Positions 36,916-49,459 of a stretch of DNA of 64,000 nt are shown here, in pieces. Source of the stretch: Linyphia triangularis (taxonomy: Eukaryota; Arthropoda; Arachnida; Araneae; Linyphiidae). The notes beneath the pieces were generated by a model, which saw nothing but the letters and a program-made list of their open reading frames with translations, searched no databases and had not been told where the DNA came from. The stretch's first letter is position 1, and every line of letters begins with the position of its first letter. A program made the position numbers and the translations under genes. Location: assembly GCA_963978545.1 (NCBI GenBank), contig OZ021722.1, positions 40,799,565 through 40,863,564 on the forward strand. The letters run 5' to 3'.

Positions 36916-37559
36916 CTAGGGATATGGAACATCGCACAACTTTCAATTACATTTTATAACATGGGTCATTGAAGTAAAATTTTACATGGGTGTTACTTAC
37001 CATTTTCTTATTTTCTCTCATTTGAAAAAGTTTGACAATAATTTTTACATCAGCAAAAAAAATAAAAATAAAACGCCACACAAATAACAAAATTGGTGAT
37101 TTTGTTCGATAGACATTACATTGTTCTTGCTTGTGCATGAAACGTAAAAAAAATCCATCGTTGATGGCCGATGCTCAAGGTCAGAGAGCTCTGTGTTCAA
37201 GGCACTAGTTTTTTCATTCAACTTTTTACGTTTTTATCGTATATTTATGGGAATTTAGGAGGTGGGAATGTTTAGAACACCTTCAGAGGCATTACCACAG
37301 CGATTTTGATCAATCGTTAGAGCCGTATTTTAGCAATTACTTAAAAATATAATTTATACAATAGCGGCTACTTGAAGCACATGAGTGATTTTGACGAAAA
37401 ACTAATTGATAGGTCCTTGTGCCACCATCAACCCGCACACCAAATTTGAACATCGTAAGTCAATTTTTTCGGGAGTTATACTGACCACGTTTACACAGAC
37501 AGACATTTTTTCTAGATCACTTTATTGAAATCAAATTGTCCCAAAACGTGGATAAATAC

Positions 37560-37590
<31 letters not shown>

Positions 37591-37657
37591 GAAATTTTGT
37601 TTTTCACCGAATGCTGCACTTTCATTACCCTATGTATACATATGGGTAATTGAAAGT
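36916..37657 (+). mobile_element. family B HINE-like element, copy 3
   Basis: Full-length copy in HINE orientation. The 5' end is CTAGGGATATGGAACATCG, the subterminal ACTTTCAATTAC starts about 23 nt in, and the 3' end is a hairpin at 37618-37657 (CTTTCATTACCC, a TATGTATACATA core, then GGGTAATTGAAAG). A-rich flanks on both sides equal T|T on the other strand. A 29-nt A run (37560-37588) has replaced most of the usual spacer before the hairpin. Confidence 0.7.
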
Positions 37658-39969
37658 AAAAAATTTAGTTGCTGTATAAATAAAATTATAACTTCTCATT
37701 ACTATATAAAGCAATTTTCCTATGATTCGGGTGATCATATACTGAAGATTTTAATCAAATTGCAAGTTGAATTAGATTTATAAGAAGTTGTTTCAATCAA
37801 GTACAAATCAAGTAATATTTGCCACTAAGGCGCTAAAAATTTGGGAGAAACCTGAATGAGATCAAAATCAAATGTTAAAAAGAATTTTAATTTTAATGAT
37901 ATTAGAATAAAGCAAGGATAAGAACAATCGAAATTCGTTTTGAAAATAAATAAAATTCAAAATTTCTAACTAAATTTTTAGAAAAACTAAATCACTCCGT
38001 TCACACACACACAAAAGAGAGAAATATCAACAGATTAAATTCCCTAAAATCTTGTCAATAAAAGGTACAAAAGAAAACCAACCAGGTCAGAAAATATATA
38101 TTTTATATAAAATAAATAATATTTTAAATAGATAGACTCTGCAAGCAAAATCTCTTTTATTTTTGGAGAAAAACCTTTTTTATTTTTGAAGTCCTGAATA
38201 GAATTCGAATACCATACCACATTTTCCAGCTAAATTTACGTTCGTACGCAGACGTTTTGTTTCTCAAGAAAGCCATGGTCAAATAGAAGCAGTAACTCAC
38301 AATTTACGACTAAAATAACAGAGAATAGGACTATAACCCGAGTGACGTCAGAAGGTCAGCTGAGTCAAAACATTCTCTTTCCTTTGATATAACCGTTGTT
38401 ATTGTGGGAAGTATGCAGAATTAAGACATCTTTGTATTTCTTGGAAGGTTATTACTGGCTAATAAATTCCATTTAAGGTACATTCAAAGAGAAACTAAGT
38501 AAGCGAGTCACAGTATCACCTCGTCAATCTTGATTTTAATCTCTTACAAAGGGTGCTTTAATTAAAATCGCATAAAAAAAATTGTTCAAAGCATTGCTTA
38601 TTTTTAGAACTCTGCGTCAATGACTATTTCACAACTTAGCTTTTAAGAATAGTTGCTATTAAGGATAATAATGTGAAGTCAGTTGATATTATTTCTTTGC
38701 ATTTATGAATACACACAAGCAGAACTTTATAGATATAATCTACTTCACCTATTGAAATGTGAAAATGTTACTGTAAAAAAAAAAAAAAATGCGCCATATT
38801 TGAGAAATAAATTGTGAAAGTTTGTGCTGCAACTTTCACCAGTGACGTAATTTAGAAATTTCCAGGAATATATTCTTATAAATTCTAGAATATGTTAAGC
38901 TAAAAGAACATTTCAAGCACAAATGTAAGATAAAAAAAAAGAAGAAAAATCTAGCAATAATTGTTAAGATTCCGTGAATTTCAAATACCCAACAATTTAC
39001 AGAACATCCAAGGTCTGTTGTAGTGTTTGTGCTTACAGCTCGTAACTGTGTGTTTTAGAATTCTAGAACTTGCAAACACGTAACATTACCCCGCTAGTTC
39101 ATTAAAAAAATTATACGAAAATCAACCACAATTTTTGACGGAACTTAGAGAATTTTTCTAGAATATAATTACGCAATACAAAATTAAAGCAATGCCAGTT
39201 TTTCGCTAATAACTTTTCAGTGCAACAGCACATACACATGAAATTCACACCAAAGAGACTTCTTCACGTATCATAACTATAATGGAAGTAATACAGTCGC
39301 AAAATGAAATGAAAACAGTAGAGTGGCTGCATTTGTAAAATAGGGGAATACCCTTAATGTATAACTGTACAGGTGCAGCCACATTAAAGCTCACACAACT
39401 AAAATAATTAACATTCTACAAGAAATATGAACAGCTCTAAAATAAATATTTATTTGCACTGTATTCCCATACGTAACACGAGGCTCTACATCAATTCTGA
39501 TTAAATTGTACGCCCCACCTCTTTAGAGCTATTTTCTTTATATAAAGCAAATATGTGGCAAAAAATGCTATGAATGATAATGAACACAAATTCGAAATCA
39601 ATATTTCATCGTTATAGTATTGCATGGAGCTGCGACACCTAAAACAGAAAAACTAAGTTCTAGTTTACATTTTATACTCATGTAGATCTCAGTATATCCA
39701 TTTAACATATTGCATCCCAAGAATTAAACTACGTCAGATGATCTGCAGAAAGGTGGAGAAACACGATGCTGCGTGGTAAATATCAATACTAAGATTTGTT
39801 GGTAAAAGTATTTTGGACTTAGCAAGCTATTTATTGATTGCCTTACTGATTGCTCCATGATGCATAAAAAGGATTTAAATTAGAAGTTTTTGAAGATAAT
39901 TGCATATTTCTTTTACCGTGTTTTTTTGGAAACATCAGGTACTTCGGAAAGAAGTGTTGAACTAAATCT

Positions 39970-39970
<1 letters not shown>
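37658..39970. other. no gene seen
   Basis: AT-rich spacer. A TGACGTCA site at 38343-38350 stands alone. No exon or repeat recognised. Confidence 0.45.
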
Positions 39971-40007
<37 letters not shown>

Positions 40008-40190
40008 TTAAGCCAAGTGGTTACTTCTAATAGCCTTATTGCTTGGTATCGCTTTATTGCGATTATTGTTGAGGTAACGAATTTGAATTTCGTAGGTTTT
40101 CTTGTATTCAAGCCACGAATAAGGTGGGAGACGGTCAGTTTCCTCTTAAAAGGCAACCTGGAAGACGTTCCCCTTTTACACAAGGATTAG
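39971..40190 (-). repeat. possible poly(A)-tailed retrosequence
   Basis: A 36-nt T run (39971-40006) on the plus strand would be a poly(A) tail on the minus strand, directly following about 180 bp of more complex sequence that contains an AATAAA (RC of TTTATT, near 40050). The body carries short open frames in both directions but no recognised protein. No target duplication was found. It could be a SINE or a processed copy of an unknown transcript. Confidence 0.3.
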
Positions 40191-40619
40191 TCCCTGCAGT
40201 ATTGGGTTCTAATGCAAAATAACTCTCGTTGTTTTATTGCGTCACAAATATTCTATAAAACCAACCGTAGGTATACGTAAAAAAATGTTTTTTAAATATG
40301 TCTTTATGTCGCGTTGTGCGATGCAATAATAATTTTTCAATGAACAGAACATTATAAGGTTTCCACTATGAGCCATCAGAATTAGATTAATGATGGCTGA
40401 AATTCATCTGAAATGCTGCAAAATGACGACTACTTTTACTAAAAGGCAAATATTACAATTAACGTTTCACGATATCTAATGCTTAAATATTACAGTGTCA
40501 GAAAACTCATTAGGTTAACAGAACCAATTTAGGTAACCCAGTATTTAGATTATTCTATATTTAATTTACAAAATAGCTTGGAAGTTTTAATCATTTGAGC
40601 ACCAACTTTCTAAGGCCTG
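40191..40619. other. no gene seen
   Basis: AT-rich lead-in to the CpG-rich patch. Nothing recognised. Confidence 0.4.
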
Positions 40620-40789
40620 TGGCATTTTCCATCCGCTTCAACAACAGCATGGCGACGTCACGCGACCTCGTGCACGCCACGCAGTAGGATGTCCTTGTTT
40701 TATTTATTTAATCCATTCAGCAAAGCTTTTAGTAAGTTACTTTTCACCCACTACCGCGTAGCACCAAAAGTTCGACCAAGCCAGACAGC

Positions 40790-40864
40790 ATGGCTCTAGA
40801 AGCTATTAACAAAAAAAAAGTCTTTCTGCGCATGCGCCTGATTCTAATCTGTCGCGCGAATCAA
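40790..40864 (+). CDS. possible first coding exon (25 codons)
   Basis: ATG in the context CAGCATGG opens a frame beginning MALEAINKKKVFLRM and stays open for 25 codons to CAA|GTAAGT at 40864/40865, a near-perfect donor. The NRF1 motif lies within it. An earlier ATG near 40650 (MATSRDLVHATQ, then stop) could be an upstream ORF. No downstream partner exon is recognised in this window, so the gene, if real, has a long first intron. Confidence 0.25.
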
Positions 40865-40989
40865 GTAAGTAGTTAGAACAAAAGGGCCGTGACACGCTTT
40901 TTCGCCGACGACAAACCGTCTACTAGAATGGAAAGTTACTAGAGAACGATTAATTAAAGAGTTACACACGATCTCCAGACGATTTTCCG

Positions 40990-41295
40990 ATGAGGGGCCA
41001 AGGGCTGTGGAGGACCTCTGATTCGGAAGGTCGTATGGAAGTGGGACACATTTATTTTAGGAGGGCGTATAATAATGTGGATAAAAGCGACGATCTGTTA
41101 CACGCGAAATTGAATGTGCCTCAACTGCAGAGGACTGAAGTTAAATTGCTTCCCCGACGAAATAAGGTGCTGCCCTACTTATATGTGGGTCAAAGTTTCG
41201 GCGGGGTTTTCGATCGGAAAGTGAAAGCTGTGGTGGTCGTAATCGTTCCTAGGAAACTACACTCATTTGTCAAAGGTTATGTTTTCATTGTTTGA
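40990..41295 (+). CDS. unrecognised 101-codon ORF in the CpG-rich patch
   Basis: An open frame from ATG 40990 to TGA at 41293-41295. The start is MRGQGLWRTSDSEGRMEV and the end is hydrophobic (VVVVIVPRKL). It has fewer low-complexity codons than most frames here. It could be an unspliced ORF, part of an exon, or a by-product of high G+C. No family is recognised. Confidence 0.15.
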   Translation: MRGQGLWRTSDSEGRMEVGHIYFRRAYNNVDKSDDLLHAKLNVPQLQRTEVKLLPRRNKVLPYLYVGQSFGGVFDRKVKAVVVVIVPRKLHSFVKGYVFIV

Positions 41296-41400
41296 TAGGT
41301 ATCTTCTTTTATAGGCAAGGTCGGGTACATAAACGGGCGTGTTCCAAGATAAGTTGCTAGTGAGTGACCCGAGAGTTTGGCCTACTCAACTTGGCCAAAA

Positions 41401-41690
41401 TCCAACATTGCGGTATAATTTTAAATTAGACATTTCTTGAATTCATTCATGTTATCCAATGCGAGAATCTACAACTCAGTAATTATTATTCTGTAAAAAA
41501 TTCGTTATCGTTTGTGGTAATTTATTGAAGATTTCGGTTTTTGACTGAGAGGATTTGACCAATTCGCTAAATGAACTATCATTTAGCGACATTTTTCCAC
41601 TTTTCGAAGTAGGTAATTCACGAGGTGAATGATATTTCTCATTGCCAACACTTTCAACAAGAATAGACTAGCAAAAATTATATATATAGG
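41401..41690. other. spacer
   Basis: Nothing recognised. Confidence 0.4.
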
Positions 41691-42385
41691 TCTTTCTCAA
41701 GGGTTCAGGTGCGACCAAGTACGTGTACTTAATAGATTATTGCCTAGGCCAAAAAGGCCCGGGAAATGGGCCCATGATCTTAGGGGCCCCGAAATTGGCT
41801 GCAAACTTATAACTTTTGTTTCTCAAAAACTATGTGAATATCTTTTATAGTGCGTGTAAAATAATTTTTACATAAAAAACATTTTGTATTTATTTTGAAC
41901 TGTCTTTAGTATCCCAGAATATATTTGTTCAAATAAACCAAACCATAATTTAAAAACGTAAAAAACAAGCTTTCTTAAAAAGTAGAGAAAAATAATTGAA
42001 AGGAAGACTTGAAGAATTTATTGTGAGATCAACAAATTTCCGACTCTGAAATGTGAATAATGCAGCAGATATTGTTGTTGCGGATATTACTACACGTAAT
42101 ATCCGTAATACACGTTGTGATAGTACAATGCAATGTTCTACATAGCAAAGTTTTTCCTCTTTTATTTTATAACTTTGATTGTTTGAAATTCTTGTTTCTT
42201 TATTTGTGATAAGAAAAATAACTTTTAGAAAGCAATATTAACAATAATTTATAAACTTTTTTATATTTAATGCTAATTGATTTGACTTGTGTCAAGTCCA
42301 TTTCCAATAAATCACACGTTTCAAAAAGGGCCCCCGAATGTAACCGGGCTTTGGGCCCCAACTTGTCATGGTCAGGCTCTGACTG
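41691..42385. mobile_element. MITE-like segment with GGGCCC-rich inverted ends (tentative)
   Basis: The left side has GGCCCGGGAAATGGGCCC and AGGGGCCCCG. The right side read inward has GGGGCCCAAAGCCCGG and GGGGGCCC. The middle 500 bp is AT-rich with no frame. The right end reads CAGAGCCTGACC inward, a CAG-type start. The left end is less clear (near CAAGGGTTCAGG) and no target duplication is visible. Confidence 0.35.
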
Positions 42386-42403
42386 TTCAGTAACATAACT
42401 ATA

Positions 42404-43827
42404 CTAGTGTGACACATGACACATCACACAACTTTCAATTACACTATTACACTGACATGGATAGATGCTATTTACCGTTTTTATATTTTCATCAATCATT
42501 TAAAAAAAGTGGCTACTTTGGCGATAGTTCTTATTATAGCCTTTAAAAAAACATGACCTTTTGGCGATATACTTTTCGATAATACTTACATTACCCTTTC
42601 TTGTAAGTTAAACAGAGGAGAGGAGAAAACGGTCGTTGATGAGCGATGCTCAAGGGAAGCGAAATACGATTTGAAGACATTCGTTTTTCAATAGTTTCGT
42701 TTTTATAGCATTTTCACGGGAATTTCGGGGGTGGGGATGTTTAGAATACCTTAAGAGGTATTACCACAGCGATTTTGATCAAAATCGTTAGAGCCGTTTT
42801 TTAGCAATTACTGAAAACCATGATTTTTTCAGTAGCAGCAAACAATTTGGACGAAAACCTTAATGGTAGGTCTTATGGCCACCACTAACCCGTACACCAA
42901 ATTTGAACATCGTAAGTCAATTCGTTCGAGAGTTATGCTGACCACGTACACACAGATTGAAATTTTTTCTAGACCACTTTTTACTTTCAATTACTCATGT
43001 GTTAACATAGGGTAATGAAAGTATTGTTTTTGGTAAAAAAAATTATATCCCCCCCCCTCCCCCCTCATTTCTCCGTGTTTTGGAATACTCGGATTTCAAA
43101 AAAGTGGTCTAGAAAAAATGTCTGTCTGTGTGTATGTGTACGTGGTCAACATGACTCCCGAACAAATTGGCCTACGATGTACAAATTTGGTGTACAGGTT
43201 ACTGGTGGCCATGGGGCCTACCAAAAAGGTTTTCGTCAGAATCACGCATGCGCATAAGATTGGAATCATGAAAACTTATGTTTATCAGCGATTGCTAAAA
43301 AACGGTTGTAAGGATTTTGATTAAAATCGTTGTGCTAATGCTTCTTAAAGCCCCTCTAATTAAACATCCTCACTTCCTAAATTCGCGTTGAAATGCAATA
43401 AAAGCGTAAAAAGTTGAAAACCAAATGCTTATATCACAAAGTTCTCTGCCCTTGAGCATCGCCCATCAACGAATGATTTCCCTCTGTTCAACGCACAAGA
43501 AAGGATAATGTTATGTTTACCGCATAACAACGCCGCTTTCCTTGTTTGGGAGGTTTTGTTTTGCCCATGCAAATATTATTGCAGTGAAAATATTAAAACT
43601 AATAAATAACACCATTCCATATCCAACTTTCAAATTTGAACGCAATGGTGATTATTATAGTGTAATTGAAAGTTGTACTATGTTCCACACCCCTAGTTGA
43701 AATGAGGATGTTCCAAAACGTGGAAAAATGCAAAAATAAAAAAATAATAAAATAAAAAAATTAATTTTTTTTTTTACTGAAAGCAATACTTTCGTTACCC
43801 TATGTAAACATATGGGTAATTGAAAGT
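42404..43827 (+). mobile_element. family B HINE-like element, copy 4 (host of copy 5)
   Basis: The 5' end CTAGTGTGACACATGAC leads to ACTTTCAATTACAC. The body runs to TCTAGACCACTTTTT at 42982, is interrupted by copy 5, and resumes at 43697 with TTGAAATGAGGATG. It finishes in the hairpin (CTTTCGTTACCC, then GGGTAATTGAAAGT ending 43827). Joined across the insertion, it matches copy 3. Confidence 0.7.
42983..43696 (-). mobile_element. family B HINE-like element, copy 5 (inserted in copy 4)
   Basis: Full-length, opposite to its host. It runs from ACTTTCAATTACTC and the hairpin partner GGGTAATGAAAGT (42983 on) to TTCCACACCCCTAG at 43696. The host target is a short T run: five T remain on the left and two on the right. 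No longer duplication exists. Two overlapping plus-strand frames (43015-43324) are readings of this repeat. Confidence 0.75.
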
Positions 43828-46800
43828 AAAAAATATTGTGTTGAGTTAATACTAGGAAAAAATATGTTGGGTAAAAATCATAAAAAAAATAGTTGAATAA
43901 AATAAATATCCCGTGTTGTGTTTGCTACACAATATCTCTGCATTTTAATCATTTAGTCAATTTTACGTTGTTTGTATTTGGTATGGCAGGATGTGATCAA
44001 AGTAAATGCTCTTAGGATAAAAAAAAATTGGCTATTAAATTATTTAATTTATTTATTATTTAATAAATAAATTAAATAATAAATTAATTAATAATATTGT
44101 TAAATCCTTTTTAAAATCAATGCAGTGCCTTTGAGAAATATTCAATGGCAACAAATAAAAACAATCAAACGCAATTCAAAATGTTGCTAATTAAAAAAAA
44201 ATTTAAGTTTTTTATGGCAGAATTCAATTCAATTGAACTAAATCAAAATTCAAAGTAAAAAATTCTTTAACACCTACAAGAAAAATAGAGACGATTTCAT
44301 GGAAAGGCACATTGGCTACGTTTGAATTGTGGACAGCAAAGAAATTTAACTCAATTAAAATTGTTTTATTGAACCGTTAAACATTCGGGTCATTCGTTCC
44401 TGATCACTTATAGCTACAGTAAGGCAAAACATTTTTTTTAAATACTTCTTTTTTTTACTTGTTGTCAATTTCCCACAAAATCCATTAATTTTTTAACGGT
44501 CAATCTCCTAAAAGAGTGCCAATTTAATTTCTATTCAGACAAAATCACTACAAGCAGCGGGCATATACGTTGTGTCGAGTTCGTTTGTATTTTCTGAATC
44601 CGACAGGGGAAACGTATCACGCATTCAAATGCTTCTCTCGCAGAAAGTGAACAACAAAGTATCTAATAAAGAAAAGAAGCAAATTATTTTGAGTTCAATA
44701 CTCTGAAGAAAATGAATCGTAAAAGAATAATTAATTGCTTCTTTGTGCAGGGAGATTAGGATGTACAATCACTTTCCCATCCTTGCAAAGGAGTGAATGA
44801 ACTTAAATACATGTAGACCCTTGAAAACCCAAATTCAACCGCATAAAAAAAGAAAAAAAGGCAGTAGGGAAAGCAACCTCCACGAAATACAGCAAGATAC
44901 AAGGTCAATTACTGAGAGTTCAGACGCAAGGGCGTTTGGAAAAAAAAACTTTGAAACGAGGGGAAACAATTGTGAACACAGAAAAGAAAAGCTCATTATA
45001 AAAAATAAATCGTCAGTTTTTCTGATTGAAGGATGTCACAATAATCTGGAGTAAAGTCACAAATTCCAAGCATTGCAAAAAAAAAATTGTTTCTTTTCAT
45101 GCACATTTTATTTGATAGTTCTATAAATGGTAGCTTGTAAAAGTAAATAGCCAACTAAAGTAAATTTAAAATTTAAGGAGAGATAAATAATCAATTGCAA
45201 AAGCTATTAAATAACATTTTGAAAAGCAAAATGGCATAATTTTTTTAATATACAAAGATGTCATCATTGGAACACTGACATCAATTCCTATATAGACTAA
45301 AAAAAATATTTTCTCCCAAAATTCAATTAGGAAACATCGAAAGTATTAAACTTAAAAATTGTAGATTAATATTTACACTTCCTAAAAATTCAAGATATGT
45401 ATTTTTTAATATGTGAATATTTAAAATACACTTTTAACTTCTTACATCGAATCCTTCGCAAACATAAAACCAGCCGTCTTTTATAAAAGCACATAAATTG
45501 AACTTGAAGTTTAAAATAAATAGTATTTAAACAGTTGAAAAAACGAAATAATTAATCAAATTCATAACACATGAACGGGGTAAGTCATTTAATTGATATC
45601 ACACGTACAATTTAAATCGTATAATTAATGTCATGGTGAGATTACAACATATAGTGGGCATCAGCACGCAACCATGATGTAATTAATATGATTGTAAAAG
45701 TTGTTGATATGGAAAAACTATTGAATGCAGATGAGTTCATCATAAACACAATAACTGTTCCATCATCAGAAGAAGAATTGCGTTAGGTAAGGTTACATAC
45801 GAATAGATAGCGGTGACCTTGTGTGATGAAAAGGTAAGGTTTTCTTTAGTCACACAAACCTACCATTGGCGCCATCCTGTGAAAGGCACAGCCAAATGGA
45901 GAAAAAAAAAGGTAAAACCCCTTCGTGCATTAACATCCCAGCCGACCTTTCTTGGAATAGACAACCACTATTTGCAGTAAAAGAGCGGATGTGGGCTGTG
46001 CTAAAAAATGGCAGAAAAACTCCCATTTATGGAAAAGAATAAACCCATCCTATCATCACAAAAAATTGCAGGTTCACAACCAATGAATGCACAACATGTA
46101 AACTGCAATGCTTTGTAGAAGGATATAATAATTAGATTTAGTTTATTCAGTTTCAGATATATATTCAAAATTCTGGTTTATTTCCTTCTAGTTTTTGTTA
46201 AGGAAAAAATAATTTCAAGTAGAATTAACATTAGATTAAAATAGGGAAGTATTGTGACTAATTTTTACTGATTTTATGTTTTTATACATTATTAGAGAAT
46301 ATTCAAGAAACAGTAGCTTGTATACATTCAATACATTATAACTCGAATTCTTACAAAAAAACTGACTTAGACAAGGCAAACTAACATATTTGAAACTGAT
46401 CCTGGTCTTACTTATTTTTAATTGGAAATAATAGTGGACGTTTCTGTTAATTTACATTTTATTCTAAACCAATTCATAGCAAGCGTCTCTGCTGGTACAT
46501 TATTTATAAAATTCTTCAATAAAATTATTTTCATTTTTATACAACGTAAAAATTTATCGCAGAATAATATTTTTGAAAAAAAAAAGAAAAAAAATCTTGG
46601 AAGTTTGGTAAATTAAGATTTTCTATTTTAACGAAAACTTGGAAGTTGTGAGCTTCCAGATATTTTTAATCGTTATGATACGGAACAATAAAAAAGAAAA
46701 GCTATGTCAGGTAGACTCAAAGTTTTTGATAAGACAACAATTTGTTCTTTGAATGTCAAGCCAGACATATAGGTTTCATGTTTGTTTGAGTACATCAAAA

Positions 46801-49459
46801 CGGTATTCACGATTGACCAATTCAAGACACAAAATAACATTTGATCTTAATTACTGCAGGTAATACATGCAGGATTTTTGTAATTTAATATGCCAGTAAC
46901 AAATAGAATACACCGAAAAAGAAACTTACAGAAACAATAGTGACGGGACATTACAATTCTAGTTATTTACGATGTAAAGCTAACTAATGTAATCGTTTTC
47001 ATATATTAATTCTTTTTTAATTTTTCGATGTCTAATACCAGACACTTTTATTAACTTTCAAACCAATTTTTCAACTTGCATTGATGTTACAATCAAAGCG
47101 TATATTTACTAAGGGTGAAACTTTATTTTGTACTTCAAAATCATGATTCTAATAAAACACGAAAAGGGGATGCAATGGAGTAAATAAGCATGTTGTAAAA
47201 TATAAGAATAAATTTGCTTAGCCTATGAAACTTTGCTCAATTTAAAAATTAGTACTTTGGAATAAACTTAAGGGTTTGCCAAATTTAAAATTACTTTTTT
47301 TTTTAAAAAAAGTTAATGCTTTAGAATTACATGATATATTTTTTCCTTCACTTTATGGAAGGCCAAATTGTCTCGTCGCTTTTTCCTTTCATATTTCATC
47401 AGAAAGAGATACGTATTTATAAAAGGGAAACTTTTGGATTAAATAGTTTGAAAGTAAATAGTAACAAAGCTAATATAACAAAGAAAAATATTTACTAAAT
47501 TTTTCATACTCAAAAAATTATACTATAAAAAGCTCTTTAAAATTATTTCGACCTCTTTCTTACGTTGGAATTTTAATAGATTTTATTTGTTTTGCAACTT
47601 ATTTTATCTAGTAATGAAATAATTAATCAACAAAAGATTTTAGTTATTAAAAAAACCCTGGAGAAAATCCGCACCAGGCTTAGCAACTTATACCGGAAAA
47701 CATATCGATTTACATTACAAAAAATAAAAGGAATGTCTTATTATGTGGGCTAATGAACCACGAGACGTTTTCCTAAATAAATGTCGGTCATTCTCGGCGT
47801 CATTTCAGCCACTACATAATTAAGACAAATAAGGTAATCACTAGCATTTACATTAAGGAAACGTTATGTTGAAGAAATTAAACAATAAATGAACTATTGT
47901 TTACACTCGGAGATAGGTGGATCCGCTATATTAAAAATAAAAAAAGATTCATCAGGAAATTGGAGCTTGTGGTGGGTTACCTTTTTCTTAAATTTTTTTC
48001 ATGAATTAAGAGACATTTTATTTTTGCAAAGTGACGTAATTGCTCGTTGAGTTTTGAACAATCAAACTAGTAAATGTGATTGAAAGTTAGAATGTACTAA
48101 TATGAAAGTAAAGGTGAAGTTTATTAGAAAGGAAATTTTAAATTAAAACAGAGATGTTTTCTTCTATCATAAGCATTTTCTATGTATTTTATTTGGTTCG
48201 TTGATTTTAAACTTATTCTACTTAGAAGATACAATTAGCTTAATAAAACTTGCTAGGAAATAAGAGTTTTTCAATTTCGTATATGATAATGCGTATTTTC
48301 ATATAAATGCATGAGGTTTTTTTTAATAAATGCATGATCATTTCATGCATAATACTAGTTTCCATTGTTTATTCCATTGACCTGAAACTTTTACCAAGTT
48401 TATTTTCAAAGTCAATATAGGTCATTGATACATCCCTCAGAGTTTAGAAACTTTAACCAATTTTAACACATGCAGGGATAGAAATATAATAATTAGAATA
48501 TCAATAGAGGATTATTATTATTATTTTTGTAAATTAGTACTTCTAGTATATTTATGAGAAATGTTTGCATAATCGAGTGAAAACGGGGGAAATCGGATTA
48601 ATACGCTCATATTTTATTTTAAAACAAAATGTGCAGCATTATCGGTGAAATAATTTATTTCACTATGAAACTAAAAATCAAGTTTTTTAAAAAATGAAAA
48701 GTTGTGGTATTGTGTCGAATTAAAAATTGACAACGTCAAACATTTAAGTAAGTTACACACTTATTTAAAACAAATAGTATCCTAGTTCAATTAAATTTTA
48801 TTAATCATGCTTAGTTTGATAAAAGCATAAGGGTAGGAAGGAAGAAAATCATTGTGAAGTGCTTGAAGAAAAAAATAGCAACAGTTTTATAATTTGCAAA
48901 CTGGACAACGAAGCCATCATAGAAAGTGTCTACAATTTTCACCTCTTAAAATTTCTCTTAAAATCAAACCCTTGAAGTTAATCAATCATGTAGCATTTTG
49001 TGCAATTAAAGTTCAATCAAATCATGCAATCACACAAGGGCTCGTTCATTCAAGTAATAAGGTACAAAAAATGCATTATTTTTGTACCCAGTACATTACG
49101 AGAACCTTCATTTTATTAAACGATTATTTAAATAAATGTATAAATAAGTAGATAGACTGAAAAATATGGAAGCGTTTGCCATAAGGTTTTGCAAAATAAA
49201 ATGCATGCGGAGTTACTCATAAGTGCATAAGAGAGTGCTCATAAAACGAAACTTTAATTAAATTGTTATTAACAATTTGAAAAAAGAATTTTATCGCAGC
49301 AGTGCAGAGAAATAAAATTACATCCTGAAAAATAGCGAGGAAAGTTTACAAATTAGCATCAAATGCAAATTACGTGAAGTGATGTGGTGGTGTGGGGGAA
49401 AGGGGCAATAAAGCCAACATAAAACAAGCATTACAGTTGCGTGTCTCCAAAATAAATAC
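43828..49459. other. no gene recognised; AT palindrome
   Basis: A long AT-rich stretch, possibly intronic to the exon that follows it on the minus strand. 44040-44079 holds a perfect 18-bp inverted repeat around a 4-nt loop. A frame without ATG near 44525-44700 and an 85-codon frame at 44797-45054 are unrecognised. An ATT repeat lies near 48510. No RNA gene or known transposon end is seen. Confidence 0.4.
44040..44079. repeat. perfect AT hairpin, 18-bp stem
   Basis: TTATTTAATTTATTTATT, then ATTT, then its exact inverse. The stem extends with mismatches on both sides. It could extrude as a cruciform or be a short foldback. Confidence 0.8.

Larger units (their letters stand above)
40620..41400. 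promoter_or_regulatory. CpG-rich promoter-like patch
   Basis: CpG dinucleotides and G+C are clearly denser here than anywhere else outside repeats. It contains GCGACGTCACGCGAC (CRE-like) near 40652 and a textbook NRF1 palindrome, CTGCGCATGCGCC, near 40826-40838. NRF1 sites usually lie close to transcription start sites of housekeeping genes. Direction cannot be read from the palindrome. An ATG-led 25-codon stretch ending at a GTAAGT donor suggests a plus-strand gene. Confidence 0.4.

Noticed and set aside
43015..43324. Overlapping plus-strand ORFs
   Set aside because: They lie inside B copy 5 and read through its C-rich and TG tracts.
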